Assembly (NCBI RefSeq): GCF_000412675.1
Contig: NC_021505.1
Location: 6,008,501-6,072,500, forward strand
Length of the DNA: 64,000 bases
Origin: Pseudomonas putida NBRC 14164
GTDB lineage: Bacteria; Pseudomonadota; Gammaproteobacteria; Pseudomonadales; Pseudomonadaceae
Reading direction: 5' to 3'
Part shown: positions 33,218-42,287 of the stretch, piece after piece
How the letters are laid out: each line of letters starts with the position of its first letter
Numbering within the stretch: the stretch's first letter is position 1
Position numbers and translations under genes: made by a program
The notes under the pieces: generated by a model
Seen by the model: the letters and a program-made list of their open reading frames with translations, nothing else
Database searches by the model: none
Told to the model about the DNA's origin: nothing

Positions 33218-34648
33218 GTGACCCTCTACCTGAACCTGGCCGAACTGCTCGGCGCCCGTATCGAGCAAGGCCTGTATCGCCCCGGCCAGCGCCTGCCATC
33301 GGTGCGCGCCCTGAGTGTGGAACACGGAGTAAGCCTGAGCACCGTGCAGCAGGCCTATCGCATGTTGGAAGACGGCGGCATGGTCTCGCCCAAGCCCAAA
33401 TCCGGCTACTTCGTCAGCGACCGCCGCCACCTGCCAGCGCTGCCCGCCGTCAGCCGCCCGGCCCAGCGCCCGGTGGATATCTCGCAGTGGGAACAAGTGC
33501 TGGAGCTGATCCGCAGCACGCCGCGCCAGGATGTGGTCCAGCTCGGCCGTGGCATGCCCGACATCAACAGCCCTACCCTCAAGCCGCTGTTGCGTAGCCT
33601 GGCTCAGCTGAGCCGGCGCCAGGACATGCCTGGCCTGTATTACGACAACATCCACGGCAACCTGGCCCTGCGTGAGCAGGTGGCGCGGCTGATGCTCGAC
33701 TCCGGTTGCCGCCTGAGCCCGGCCGACCTGGTCGTGACCACCGGTTGCCACGAGGCGCTGTCGTGCAGCATTCGTGCGGTCTGCGAGCCAGGCGACATCG
33801 TCGCGGTCGACTCGCCCAGCTTCCACGGTGCCATGCAAACCCTGAAGGGCCTGGGCATGAAGGCGCTGGAAATCCCCACAGACCCGGTGACCGGCATCAG
33901 CCTGGAGGCATTGGAACTGGCGCTGGAACAGTGGCCGATCAAGCTCATCCAGATCACCCCCAGCTGCAACAACCCGCTCGGCTACATCATGCCCGAGGCC
34001 CGCAAGAAGGCCCTGCTGAGCCTGGCCCAGCGCTACGACGTGGCGATTCTGGAGGACGATGTGTACGGCGACCTGGCGTACACCTACCCGCGCCCGCGTA
34101 CGCTCAAGTCGTTCGACGACGATGGCCGCGTGCTGTTCTGCAGCTCGTTTTCCAAGACCCTCGCCCCCGGCCTGCGGGTAGGCTGGGTGGCGCCCGGGCG
34201 CTACCTGGAGCGGGTGCTGCACATGAAGTACATCAGCACCGGCAGCAGCGCCAGCCAGCCGCAGCTGGCCATCGCCGACTTCATCGCCGGCGGCCACTAC
34301 CAGCCCCACGTGCGGCGCATGCGCAGCCAATACCAGCGTGGCCGAGACCTGATGAGCGAATGGGTAAACAGCTACTTCCCGCCGGGCACCCGCGTCAGCC
34401 GCCCCCAAGGTGGCTTCATGCTGTGGGTGGAACTACCCGAACATTTCGATACGCTGCGCCTGAACCGGGCTTTACTGGAGCAAGGTGTGCAAGTTGCGGT
34501 GGGCAGCATCTTCTCGGCCTCGGGCAAGTTTCGCCACTGCCTGCGCATGAACTTCGCCGCGCGGCCGACGCCGCAGATCGAGGCTGCCGTGCGCAAGGTA
34601 GGGGAAACCGCCCTTCGTCTACTGGATGAAGAAAGCGCTAACGCGTAA
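33218..34648 (+). CDS. MocR/PdxR-type regulator (GntR helix-turn-helix fused to aminotransferase domain)
   Basis: 476 residues from GTG at 33218, which has GCAGGAG 6 bases upstream and gives the usual short lead before the GntR domain (LYLNLAELLGARIEQGLY). The rest is a fold-type I aminotransferase-like domain with the PLP lysine in CSSFSKTLAPGLRVGW. Members sense PLP or amino-derived ligands. Divergent from the DUF1127 gene; its stop codon is 59 bases before the phospholipase D gene. Target unknown. Confidence 0.88.
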   Translation: MTLYLNLAELLGARIEQGLYRPGQRLPSVRALSVEHGVSLSTVQQAYRMLEDGGMVSPKPKSGYFVSDRRHLPALPAVSRPAQRPVDISQWEQVLELIRSTPRQDVVQLGRGMPDINSPTLKPLLRSLAQLSRRQDMPGLYYDNIHGNLALREQVARLMLDSGCRLSPADLVVTTGCHEALSCSIRAVCEPGDIVAVDSPSFHGAMQTLKGLGMKALEIPTDPVTGISLEALELALEQWPIKLIQITPSCNNPLGYIMPEARKKALLSLAQRYDVAILEDDVYGDLAYTYPRPRTLKSFDDDGRVLFCSSFSKTLAPGLRVGWVAPGRYLERVLHMKYISTGSSASQPQLAIADFIAGGHYQPHVRRMRSQYQRGRDLMSEWVNSYFPPGTRVSRPQGGFMLWVELPEHFDTLRLNRALLEQGVQVAVGSIFSASGKFRHCLRMNFAARPTPQIEAAVRKVGETALRLLDEESANA

Positions 34649-34707
34649 CTTTGCGCCGCCCGCCACGGTCCAACCTCAAAGCCCTTGCTGCACAGGACGA
34701 TCCACCC

Positions 34708-36261
34708 TTGAGACTCCAGCACACCTTGCCTCTGCTGCTGGTGCTGCTGCTCGGCCTTGCCGGCTGCGCCAGCGTCAGCTCGCCCCGCGAAACCAGCCAG
34801 GCGCTGCCCGCCAATGACTCCGCCTTCGGCCGCTCGGTACTGCGCCAGGCAGCACCCTATGGCGGCCGTTCGGGCTTTCGCCTGCTGCCCAACAGCAATG
34901 AAGCGTTCCGCGCCCGTGCCGAACTGATCCGCAACGCCCAAGCGAGCATCGACCTGCAGTACTACATCGTCCACGACGGCCTCAGCACCCGCGCCCTGGT
35001 GCATGAACTGCTGCGTGCCGCCGACCGTGGCGTGCGTGTGCGCATCCTGCTGGACGACACCACCAGCGATGGCCTGGACACCATCATGGGCACCCTCGAT
35101 GCCCACCCCAACATCCAGATCCGCGTGTTCAACCCGCTGCACCTGGGCCGCAGCACAGGCGTAACGCGCGCCATGGGCCGGCTGTTCAACCTGTCGCGCC
35201 AGCACCGGCGCATGCACAACAAGCTGTTCCTGGTGGACAACAGCATGGCGATTGTCGGCGGGCGTAACCTGGGCGACGAGTATTTCGATGCCGAGCCCAA
35301 CCTCAACTTCACCGACATCGACCTGCTGGGTATAGGCCCGGTGGCCGAGCAGTTGGGGCACAGTTTCGACCAATACTGGAACAGCGCCCTCAGCCGGCCG
35401 ATCACCGACTTCCTCTGGCGTGAGCCGGATGCCAACGACCTGCGTGCCAGCCGCCATCGCCTGGAAGTGTCCCTGGCCGAGGCGCGCACCCAGCGCAAAG
35501 CCCTGTATGACCGGTTAATGGCCTACCAGTCGCAACCGCGCCTCGATGTGTGGCGCAACGAGCTGATCTGGGCACACGCCCAAGCGCTATGGGATGCCCC
35601 AAGCAAGGTGTTGGCTGACGACGAGCCAGACCCGCAACTGCTGCTGAGCCAGCAACTGGCACCAGACCTGGCCAACGTGCACCACGAGCTGATCCTGGCT
35701 TCGGCCTACTTTGTGCCGGGTGAACCGGGGCTGCTGTACCTGACCGGCCGCGCCGACGCCGGCGTTTCGGTGAAACTGCTGACCAACTCGCTGGAAGCCA
35801 CCGACGTGCCGGCGGTGCATGGCGGCTATGCACCCTATCGCCGGGCCTTGCTTGAGCACGGGGTGGAGCTTTACGAGCTTCGCCGCCAGCCAGGCGATCC
35901 CAGCGCAGGGCGGTTGAGCTTCCGTGGGAGCTCGGATTCGAGCCTGCACACCAAGGCGATCGTTTTCGACCGGCGCAAGACCTTCATAGGCTCGTTCAAC
36001 TTCGACCCACGTTCAGTGCTGTGGAACACCGAGGTCGGGGTGCTGGTAGACAGCCCGGAGCTGGCCGAATACACACGCGAACTGGCCCAACAGGGCATGG
36101 CGCCCGCGCTGAGCTATCAGGTGAAATTGATGGGTGACAAGCTGGTGTGGGCCACCGAGGACAATGGCCAGCGGCACGTACTGACGTCTGAACCGGGTGG
36201 GATGTGGCGGCGGTTCAATGCCTGGATCAGCAAGGCGGTTGGCTTGGAGAAGATGTTGTAG
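34708..36261 (+). CDS. Phospholipase D-family lipoprotein, ClsC-like
   Basis: 517 residues from TTG 34708 (AGGACGA upstream). This start gives a lipoprotein signal with lipobox LAGC (Cys20), which the longer frame would bury. Two HKD motifs are present: HNKLFLVDNSMAIVGGRN and HTKAIVFDRRKTFIGSFN. The arrangement matches the YmdC/ClsC family, which makes cardiolipin from phosphatidylglycerol and phosphatidylethanolamine in E. coli. Whether it is a synthase or another transphosphatidylase cannot be fixed from sequence. Confidence 0.82.
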   Translation: MRLQHTLPLLLVLLLGLAGCASVSSPRETSQALPANDSAFGRSVLRQAAPYGGRSGFRLLPNSNEAFRARAELIRNAQASIDLQYYIVHDGLSTRALVHELLRAADRGVRVRILLDDTTSDGLDTIMGTLDAHPNIQIRVFNPLHLGRSTGVTRAMGRLFNLSRQHRRMHNKLFLVDNSMAIVGGRNLGDEYFDAEPNLNFTDIDLLGIGPVAEQLGHSFDQYWNSALSRPITDFLWREPDANDLRASRHRLEVSLAEARTQRKALYDRLMAYQSQPRLDVWRNELIWAHAQALWDAPSKVLADDEPDPQLLLSQQLAPDLANVHHELILASAYFVPGEPGLLYLTGRADAGVSVKLLTNSLEATDVPAVHGGYAPYRRALLEHGVELYELRRQPGDPSAGRLSFRGSSDSSLHTKAIVFDRRKTFIGSFNFDPRSVLWNTEVGVLVDSPELAEYTRELAQQGMAPALSYQVKLMGDKLVWATEDNGQRHVLTSEPGGMWRRFNAWISKAVGLEKML

Positions 36262-36271
36262 CCGCTATCGT

Positions 36272-36382
36272 TGGGGCTGCTTCGCAGCCCATCGCGACAC
36301 AAGGCCGCTCCCACAAGGGTACGGTGTACACCGATCAATGTGGGAGCGGCCTTGCGTCGCGAAAGGGCCGCAAAGCGGCCCC
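36272..36382. repeat. REP-like pair, GCGGC class
   Basis: ATCGCGACACAAGGCCGCTCC and its mirror GGGAGCGGCCTTGCGTCGCG, with the terminal hairpins GGGGCTGCTTCGCAGCCC and GGGGCCGCTTTGCGGCCC (reverse strand), lie between convergent genes. Confidence 0.8.
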
Positions 36383-36390
36383 AAAATCCA

Positions 36391-37530
36391 TCAGGCAGAA
36401 ACCGGTTCAAACGCCCCACGCCGCTGAGTCAACACCACCAGCCCCGCAGCCCCCGCCGCCATCAGCCACAGCAGCGCATGCCCACTGACCCACTGGCTCC
36501 CCGCCCCCGCCAGCAACGGCCCGAGCAGGCAACCAATACCCCACAGCTGCGCAACATGGGCGTTGGCCCGCACCAGCGCATCATCACGGTAGCGCTCGCC
36601 AATCAGCACCAGCGACAAGGTGAACAAGCCCCCTGCACTGGCCCCGAACAACACCCACAATGGCCAGATCGCCGGGGTATGCAGCAAGAGCGGAATCGCC
36701 AGGCTGGACACCAGCAACGTCACCGCGCAGCCGGTGAACAGGGTGCGGCGCGACATATGATCGGCCAACGCGCCGATGGGCAACTGCAGCACCGCATCCC
36801 CCACCACCACGGTACTGACCATGAACAGGGCGATCTCGGTGGTGAAGCCCTGCTGCAGGCAATACACCGGCAGCAAGGTAAGGATCATCGCCTCGAACGA
36901 AGCGAACAGGGCAATGGCCCAGGCGATCACCGGCAAACGCCGGCAGAAACGGAACAGGTCGCCGAAGGTAACGTTGCAGGCTTCCGTGCTCGGTGCACCG
37001 CCACGCCCCAGCAGGATCAGCGGCGCGACCAGCAGCAGGCCCGTCGCGGCCCAGAAACCGAAGTCGTCATCGGAGCCGAGAAAGCCCAGCACCAGCGGCC
37101 CGGCCAGCTGGCTCAAGGCGTAGCTGCTGCCGTACAACGCCACCAGGCGGCCACGCCACTGCTCGACCACCAGCTGATTGATCCAGCTTTCGCCGAGGAT
37201 GAACACCACGGTCAGGGACATGCCGATCATCAGCCGCAGCAGCAGCCACAGCGGGTAGCTTGGCAACAGGGCCAGCAGGCCGATCGACAGCGCCCCACCC
37301 CACAGGCACAGGCGCATCGCCGAGGGCACGCCAACCCAGCCTGCCAGGCGGCTGGCCAGGCTGGCACCGGCCAGTACGCCCAGCGCCGGCATCGCCGCCA
37401 TCACACCGATGGCAAAGCTGCCGTAGCCCCAGGCCTCCAGGCGCAGGGACACCAGCGGCATGCTCACGCCAAGCGCCAGCCCGACACTGAGCACCGATGC
37501 CAGTACGGCGAAGTAGGTACCCCAACGCAT
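36391..37530 (-). CDS. MFS transporter (DUF/YcaD-like group)
   Basis: 379 residues from ATG 37530 with GGGAGG 5 bases upstream. Twelve predicted membrane segments in the major-facilitator pattern (GVMAAMPALGVLAGASLASRLAG, then a loop, then the second bundle). Resembles YcaD-type MFS carriers. Substrate unknown. By position it is the neighbour of pauC in P. aeruginosa. Confidence 0.85.
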   Translation of the reverse strand: MRWGTYFAVLASVLSVGLALGVSMPLVSLRLEAWGYGSFAIGVMAAMPALGVLAGASLASRLAGWVGVPSAMRLCLWGGALSIGLLALLPSYPLWLLLRLMIGMSLTVVFILGESWINQLVVEQWRGRLVALYGSSYALSQLAGPLVLGFLGSDDDFGFWAATGLLLVAPLILLGRGGAPSTEACNVTFGDLFRFCRRLPVIAWAIALFASFEAMILTLLPVYCLQQGFTTEIALFMVSTVVVGDAVLQLPIGALADHMSRRTLFTGCAVTLLVSSLAIPLLLHTPAIWPLWVLFGASAGGLFTLSLVLIGERYRDDALVRANAHVAQLWGIGCLLGPLLAGAGSQWVSGHALLWLMAAGAAGLVVLTQRRGAFEPVSA

Positions 37531-37602
37531 TGCAGCCTCCCAGGCAGAATTCGTGAACAGCAAAAACGACGAAGCCGGGTCAGCGTGAGCCGACCCGGCT
37601 AT

Positions 37603-37727
37603 TGTTGGGGCTGCTGTGCAGCCCATCGCCGGCAAGCCGGGCTCCCACAGGTACAACGGAGGCCTTGCGGGCTGCGAAGAACCTGTGGGAGCTGACTTGC
37701 CGGCGATTGGGCCGCAACGCGGCCCCC
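37603..37727. repeat. REP-like pair, GCCGGC class
   Basis: ATCGCCGGCAAGCCGGGCTCC and GGGAGCTGACTTGCCGGCGA with terminal hairpins GGGGCTGCTGTGCAGCCC and GGGCCGCAACGCGGCCC, between the MFS and aldehyde dehydrogenase genes (both minus strand). Confidence 0.8.
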
Positions 37728-37732
37728 TGGAG

Positions 37733-39226
37733 TTACAGCTTGATCCAGGTCGCCTTCAGCTCGGTGTATTTCTCCAGCGCATGCAGCGACTTGTCACGGC
37801 CGTTGCCCGACTGCTTGAAGCCACCGAACGGTGCGGTCATGTCGCCGCCGTCGTACTGGTTGACCCAGACGCTGCCAGCGCGCACGGCACGGGCGGTCTT
37901 GTGGGCCTTGGAAATGTCCGACGTCCAGATGCCAGCGGCCAGGCCGTATGGCGTGTCGTTGGCAATGGCGATGGCCTCTTCGGCGGTGTCGAAGGCAATC
38001 ACCGACAGCACCGGGCCGAAGATTTCTTCCTGGGCAATGCGCATGGCATTGGTCACGCCGTCGAAGATGGTCGGCTCGACGTAGGTGCCGCCAGTCTCTT
38101 CCAGGGTGCGCTTGCCGCCGGCCAGCAGCTTGGCGCCGTCCTTGTGGCCAGCCTCGATGTACGACAGCACGGTGTTCATCTGCTGGGTGTCAACCAGGGC
38201 ACCAACAGTGGTCTGCGGGTCCAGCGGGTTGCCTGGCTTCCAGCCTTTCAGGGCCTCGACCACCATCGGCAGGAACTTGTCCTTGATCGAACGCTCGACC
38301 AGCAGGCGCGAGCCTGCGGTGCACACTTCGCCCTGGTTGAAGGCGATGGCGCTGGCAGCGGCTTCGGCAGCAGCTTGCAGGTCCGGCGCGTCGGCGAAGA
38401 CGATGTTCGGGCTCTTGCCACCGGCTTCCAGCCAGATGCGCTTCATGTTCGATTCGCCTGCGTACACCATCAGCTGCTTGGCGATCTTGGTCGAACCTGT
38501 GAACACCAGGGTGTCGACGTCCATGTGCAGGGCCAGGGCCTTGCCTACGGTGTGGCCATAGCCTGGCAGCACGTTCAGCACGCCAGCCGGGATACCGGCT
38601 TCGATCGCCAGTTGGGCGATGCGGATGGCGGTCAGCGGCGATTTTTCGGACGGCTTGAGCACCACCGAGTTACCGGTAGCCAGCGCTGGGCCGAGTTTCC
38701 AGCAGGCCATCAGCAGCGGGAAGTTCCACGGTACGATGGCACCGACCACACCTACCGGCTCGCGGGTAACCAGGCCAAGCTGGTCATGCGGGGTCGGGGC
38801 GACTTCGTCGTAGACCTTGTCGATGGCTTCGGCAGTCCAGTGAATGGCTTGCGCCGCACCCGGGATGTCGATGCTGGAGGAGTCGCCAATCGGCTTGCCC
38901 ATGTCCAGGGTTTCAAGCAGCGCCAGCTCTTCAACGTTCTTGCGCAGCAGGTCGGCGAAGCGGATCAGCTTGGCCTTGCGCTTGGCCGGGGCCAGCTGCG
39001 ACCACACGCCAGCGTTGAAGGTGGCGCGGGCGTTTTCCACAGCGCGGTTGGCATCGGCCAGGTCGCAGCTGGCAACCTTGGCCAGGAAGCGTCCGTCGAC
39101 CGGGCTCAGGCACTCGAAGGTTTCACCGGATGCGGCATCGGTGTATTCGCCGTTGATGAAGGCGCGGCCTTCGATCTTCAGTTGCTGGGCACGTTGTTCC
39201 CAGTCCGCACGGGTCAGGGTAGTCAT
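37733..39226 (-). CDS. pauC: Aldehyde dehydrogenase, PauC/KauB/PuuC-like
   Basis: 497 residues from ATG 39226 (GAGGAG upstream). Catalytic Glu in LEAGGKSPNIVF and Cys in FNQGEVCTAGSR, with NAD-binding GSTKIAK. The closest role is oxidation of gamma-glutamyl-aminobutyraldehyde or aminobutyraldehyde in polyamine catabolism (KauB/PauC of P. aeruginosa, located in the same neighbourhood near rpmG). An exact substrate cannot be proved from sequence; broad-range aldehyde oxidation is possible. Confidence 0.88.
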   Translation of the reverse strand: MTTLTRADWEQRAQQLKIEGRAFINGEYTDAASGETFECLSPVDGRFLAKVASCDLADANRAVENARATFNAGVWSQLAPAKRKAKLIRFADLLRKNVEELALLETLDMGKPIGDSSSIDIPGAAQAIHWTAEAIDKVYDEVAPTPHDQLGLVTREPVGVVGAIVPWNFPLLMACWKLGPALATGNSVVLKPSEKSPLTAIRIAQLAIEAGIPAGVLNVLPGYGHTVGKALALHMDVDTLVFTGSTKIAKQLMVYAGESNMKRIWLEAGGKSPNIVFADAPDLQAAAEAAASAIAFNQGEVCTAGSRLLVERSIKDKFLPMVVEALKGWKPGNPLDPQTTVGALVDTQQMNTVLSYIEAGHKDGAKLLAGGKRTLEETGGTYVEPTIFDGVTNAMRIAQEEIFGPVLSVIAFDTAEEAIAIANDTPYGLAAGIWTSDISKAHKTARAVRAGSVWVNQYDGGDMTAPFGGFKQSGNGRDKSLHALEKYTELKATWIKL

Positions 39227-39401
39227 ACGAAACTCCTCCTCTTGTTTAGGTGCAACGCCGCACTGAGGACTCACAGGCGTTGTCAGAATTCTGGCCGGGC
39301 GACGAGCGCACACTGGCAAGCGATACCCTAAACCAGCCGGTGTAAACTATCAATATATTTGACACGAAAGGCTCAAAAGCCTACTGATGTTCATTTTATT
39401 A

Positions 39402-39415
39402 AACAAAAACAGGAG
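39402..39415 (+). promoter_or_regulatory. Candidate Hfq/Crc CA-motif next to the cupin ribosome site
   Basis: AACAAAAA (39402-39409) fits the AAnAAnAA motif bound by Hfq with Crc in catabolite repression and is followed directly by the AGGAG ribosome site (39411-39415) of the cupin gene. Confidence 0.45.
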
Positions 39416-39422
39416 CCGCACC

Positions 39423-39782
39423 ATGAGAATCGACAGCATCATCGACTTCGCGCAGGTCATCACCGAGGCCGAACGCTACCGCCCGGCGGCGGAAAAAATC
39501 CTCAAGGGCGAGCCAGACCAAGCGGTCTATAACCACTACTCCAGCCCTTGCGGGCAGTTTGCCGCGGGCGTATGGGAAGGTGAGGTGGGGCAGTGGACGG
39601 TGAACTACACCGAGCACGAGTACTGCGAGATCGTCCATGGCGTTTCGGTGCTGCGCGACCAGGACGGGGGTGCCAAGACCCTGCGTACCGGTGATCGGTT
39701 TGTCATCCCGGCCGGTTTCAAGGGCACCTGGGAGGTGCTGGAGCCTTGCCGCAAGATCTATGTGATGTTCGAGCAGAAATGA
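39423..39782 (+). CDS. Cupin-domain protein (DUF861-like)
   Basis: 119 residues from ATG 39423. A single small cupin: GVWEGEVGQWTVNYTEHEYCEIVHG contains the likely metal-binding region, and RTGDRFVIPAGFKGTWEV the second cupin motif. Related to the (S)-ureidoglycine aminohydrolase cupin group, function unknown. Divergent from pauC. Ribosome site AGGAG 7 bases upstream. Confidence 0.82.
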   Translation: MRIDSIIDFAQVITEAERYRPAAEKILKGEPDQAVYNHYSSPCGQFAAGVWEGEVGQWTVNYTEHEYCEIVHGVSVLRDQDGGAKTLRTGDRFVIPAGFKGTWEVLEPCRKIYVMFEQK

Positions 39783-39802
39783 TCTGACGCCCGTGCAGCC
39801 AT

Positions 39803-39838
39803 AAAAAAACCCGCGTCCTTTCGGATGCGGGTTTTTTT
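39803..39838. terminator. Bidirectional terminator between the cupin gene and rpmG
   Basis: Stem CCCGCGTCC/GGATGCGGG flanked by A7 on one side and T7 on the other, between convergent genes, so it can serve both. Confidence 0.92.
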
Positions 39839-39853
39839 CAGGTCGCCGATCAA

Positions 39854-40009
39854 TTACTTGATCTTGGCTTCCTTGTACACCACGTGCTTGCGAACAACCG
39901 GATCATATTTCTTGATCTCGATTTTGTCCGGGGTGGTGCGCTTGTTCTTGTCGGTGGTGTAGAAGTGGCCGGTACCGGCACTCGAAACCAGACGGATCAA
40001 TTCACGCAT
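39854..40009 (-). CDS. rpmG: 50S ribosomal protein L33
   Basis: 51 residues: MRELIRLVSSAGTGHFYTTD, then KNKRTTPDKIEIKKYDPVV and RKHVVYKEAKIK. This is the cysteine-free (zinc-independent) form of L33. It follows rpmB by 11 bases, the standard rpmBG operon, with GGGAGAAC before the ATG. Confidence 0.97.
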   Translation of the reverse strand: MRELIRLVSSAGTGHFYTTDKNKRTTPDKIEIKKYDPVVRKHVVYKEAKIK

Positions 40010-40020
40010 GATGTTCTCCC

Positions 40021-40257
40021 TTAAACCTTGGCGCCAGCTTTACGGATGTCAACCAGAACGGCGTCGATGCCGCGCTTGTCGATGATACGCATGCCCTTGG
40101 CGGAAACGCGCAGACGCACGAAACGCTTCTCGGATTCAACCCAGAAACGGTGGTGCTGCAGGTTCGGCAGGAAACGACGACGGGTTTTGTTGTTTGCGTG
40201 GGAAATGTTGTTCCCGGTTACTGGACCCTTACCAGTAACTTGACAGACTCTCGACAT
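40021..40257 (-). CDS. rpmB: 50S ribosomal protein L28
   Basis: 78 residues beginning MSRVCQVTGKGPVTGNNISH, full-length L28 of the large subunit. First gene of the rpmB-rpmG operon, with a good promoter about 150 bases upstream. Only one Cys, so the zinc-free type. Confidence 0.98.
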   Translation of the reverse strand: MSRVCQVTGKGPVTGNNISHANNKTRRRFLPNLQHHRFWVESEKRFVRLRVSAKGMRIIDKRGIDAVLVDIRKAGAKV

Positions 40258-40405
40258 GACTCAGCCCTCTAAAACCACATGCCCAACCCGGCATGGGTTG
40301 GCCGCTTAATCTCTCAGTCTTTGGCGCCTGGGCGCCGTGATTCTGGAGGTCTTATCGACCGGATCCGCTTATGCGACAGGCCGAGCCCCTAGAAAAGAGC
40401 GCTGC
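40258..40405. other. rpmB leader region, no gene recognised
   Basis: This is the 5' untranslated region of rpmBG on the minus strand, with the promoter just upstream at 40406-40434. The gap to the next gene (40258-40618) contains no supported open frame; the remainder holds the upstream control region of the peptide-binding protein gene. Confidence 0.55.
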
Positions 40406-40434
40406 TTTATACCAGAAAGACTTGCCTGCAACAA
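40406..40434 (-). promoter_or_regulatory. Sigma-70 promoter of rpmBG
   Basis: On the minus strand, TTGTTG (40429-40434) and TATAAA (40406-40411) are separated by exactly 17 bases. Confidence 0.65.
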
Positions 40435-40618
40435 CAGTAGATACACATTGCCGCAAGCCAGAACGCGCCGGGCCAGCATAGCGGCAGGCCCCGTCAGCCG
40501 TCGACCGCTCGTCGCCATATTTGTAAAAAAGGGTGTGGTCATTTACCGGCAGGCACACTAGGGTAGGCCTTTTCCAGACTGCACTGGCAGATGGGCCACC
40601 GACAGCCAAGGAGCCACC

Positions 40619-42226
40619 ATGCGTGCTGCCGCCCTTTCCTTATTGATCAACTCACTGTTCGCCGCCGGCGCCCTGTTCGCTGCCGGCGTAGCCCAGGCCG
40701 CGCCGCTGAGCGTTTGCAGCGAAGCCAGCCCCGAAGGCTTTGACGTGGTGCAGTACAACTCGCTGACCACCACCAACGCCACAGCTGACGTGTTGATGAA
40801 CCGCCTGGTGGAGTTCGACGCGGCGCAAGGCAAGGTGGTGCCGAGCCTGGCAGCCAGCTGGACAGTGTCGGCCGAAGGGCTGGTGTATGATTTCACCCTG
40901 CGCGATGGCGTGAAATTCCACACCACCCCCTACTTCAAGCCAGGCCGTGAGCTGAACGCCGACGACGTGCTGTTCAGCTTCCAGCGCATGCTCTACCCCG
41001 CCCATGCCTGGCACAAGACCGCACCGGGTGGCTACCCGCATGCCCAGTCGCTGCAACTGGGCAGCCTGATCAAGGCAATCGAGGCGCCGGCGCCAAACAC
41101 CGTGCGCTTCACCCTCAGCCACCCGGACGCCACATTCCTGGCCACGCTGAGCATGGGCTTCGCCTCGATCTACTCCGCCGAATATGCCGACAAGCTGCTG
41201 AAGGCCGGCACGCCCGAGAAGCTCAACAACCAGCCGATCGGCACCGGGCCGTTCGTCTTCCAGCGCTTCCAGAAAGACGCCGTGGTGCGCTATCGCGCCA
41301 ACCCTGACTACTTTGCCGGCAAGCCGGCGGTCGACCCGCTGATTTTCGCCATCACCACCGATGCCAACGTGCGCCTGCAGAAGCTCAAGCGTGGCGAGTG
41401 CCAGGTGGCCCTGTCGCCCAAGCCGCTGGACATTGCCGAAGCGGGCAAGGACGGCAACCTCAAGGTGGCCACCACCCCGGCCTTCATGACCGCCTTCGTC
41501 GCCATCAACAGCCAGCACCCGCCACTGGACAAACCGGAAGTGCGCCAGGCCATCAACCTGGCGTTCGACAAGCAGGCCTACCTCAAGGCCGTGTTCGAAG
41601 GCTCCGCAGTGGCCGCCAACGGCCCCTACCCGCCCAGCACCTGGAGCTATGCCAAGGACCTGCCCGGCTACCCGCTGGACCTGAAGAAAGCCAAGGCCCT
41701 GCTGACCAAGGCCGGCCTGGGCGATGGCTTCAGCACTACCATCTGGACCCGCCCGTCGGGCAGCCTGCTCAACCCCAACCCCAGCCTTGGCGCGCAGATG
41801 CTGCAGGCCGACCTGGCCAAGATCGGCGTCAAGGCCGAGATCCGCGTAATCGAATGGGGCGAGTTGATCCGCCGCGCCAAGGCCGGCGAGCACGACCTGC
41901 TGTTCATGGGCTGGGCGGGCGACAACGGCGACCCGGACAACTTCCTCAGCCCGCAGTTTTCCTGCGCTGCGGTCGAGTCGGGGACCAACTTTGCCCGCTT
42001 CTGCGACAACCGCCTGGACCAGCTGATCAGCGCCGGGCGCACCACCAACGACCAGAGTGTGCGTAGCCGGCTGTACCAGCAGGCGCAGACGTTGATCCAG
42101 CAACAGGCGCTGTGGGTACCGCTGGCGCACCCGAAGGCGGCGACGCTGCTGCGCCAAGGTGTGGAGGGGTACCAGGTGAGCCCCTTCGGGCGGCTGGATT
42201 TCAGCAAGGTGTCGGTGACCAAGTAA
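40619..42226 (+). CDS. ABC transporter peptide-binding protein (DppA-like)
   Basis: 535 residues. Signal peptide of about 27 residues ending AQA, then a full extracytoplasmic solute-binding family 5 domain (SEASPEGFDVVQYNS, DGVKFHTTPYFKP). It should bind di- or oligopeptides in the periplasm for an ABC importer. No permease or ATPase gene follows, so it is one of the orphan DppA-type receptors that share a distant transporter. P. aeruginosa has a similar one (dppA5) at this place. Confidence 0.9.
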   Translation: MRAAALSLLINSLFAAGALFAAGVAQAAPLSVCSEASPEGFDVVQYNSLTTTNATADVLMNRLVEFDAAQGKVVPSLAASWTVSAEGLVYDFTLRDGVKFHTTPYFKPGRELNADDVLFSFQRMLYPAHAWHKTAPGGYPHAQSLQLGSLIKAIEAPAPNTVRFTLSHPDATFLATLSMGFASIYSAEYADKLLKAGTPEKLNNQPIGTGPFVFQRFQKDAVVRYRANPDYFAGKPAVDPLIFAITTDANVRLQKLKRGECQVALSPKPLDIAEAGKDGNLKVATTPAFMTAFVAINSQHPPLDKPEVRQAINLAFDKQAYLKAVFEGSAVAANGPYPPSTWSYAKDLPGYPLDLKKAKALLTKAGLGDGFSTTIWTRPSGSLLNPNPSLGAQMLQADLAKIGVKAEIRVIEWGELIRRAKAGEHDLLFMGWAGDNGDPDNFLSPQFSCAAVESGTNFARFCDNRLDQLISAGRTTNDQSVRSRLYQQAQTLIQQQALWVPLAHPKAATLLRQGVEGYQVSPFGRLDFSKVSVTK

Positions 42227-42230
42227 CCCT

Positions 42231-42272
42231 GTGCTGGCCTTCTCGCGGGCTTGCCCGCGAGAGGGCCAGCAC
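42231..42272. terminator. Strong hairpin between convergent genes
   Basis: GTGCTGGCCTTCTCGCGGGC and GCCCGCGAGAGGGCCAGCAC pair with only a small bulge around a short loop. There is no T-run, so it is probably a degenerate single REP that also blocks read-through. Confidence 0.6.
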
Positions 42273-42287
42273 AGGCAGTACCAAGGC

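Noticed and set aside
37616..39331. 571-codon plus-strand frame opposite pauC
   Set aside because: Antisense shadow starting inside a REP pair.
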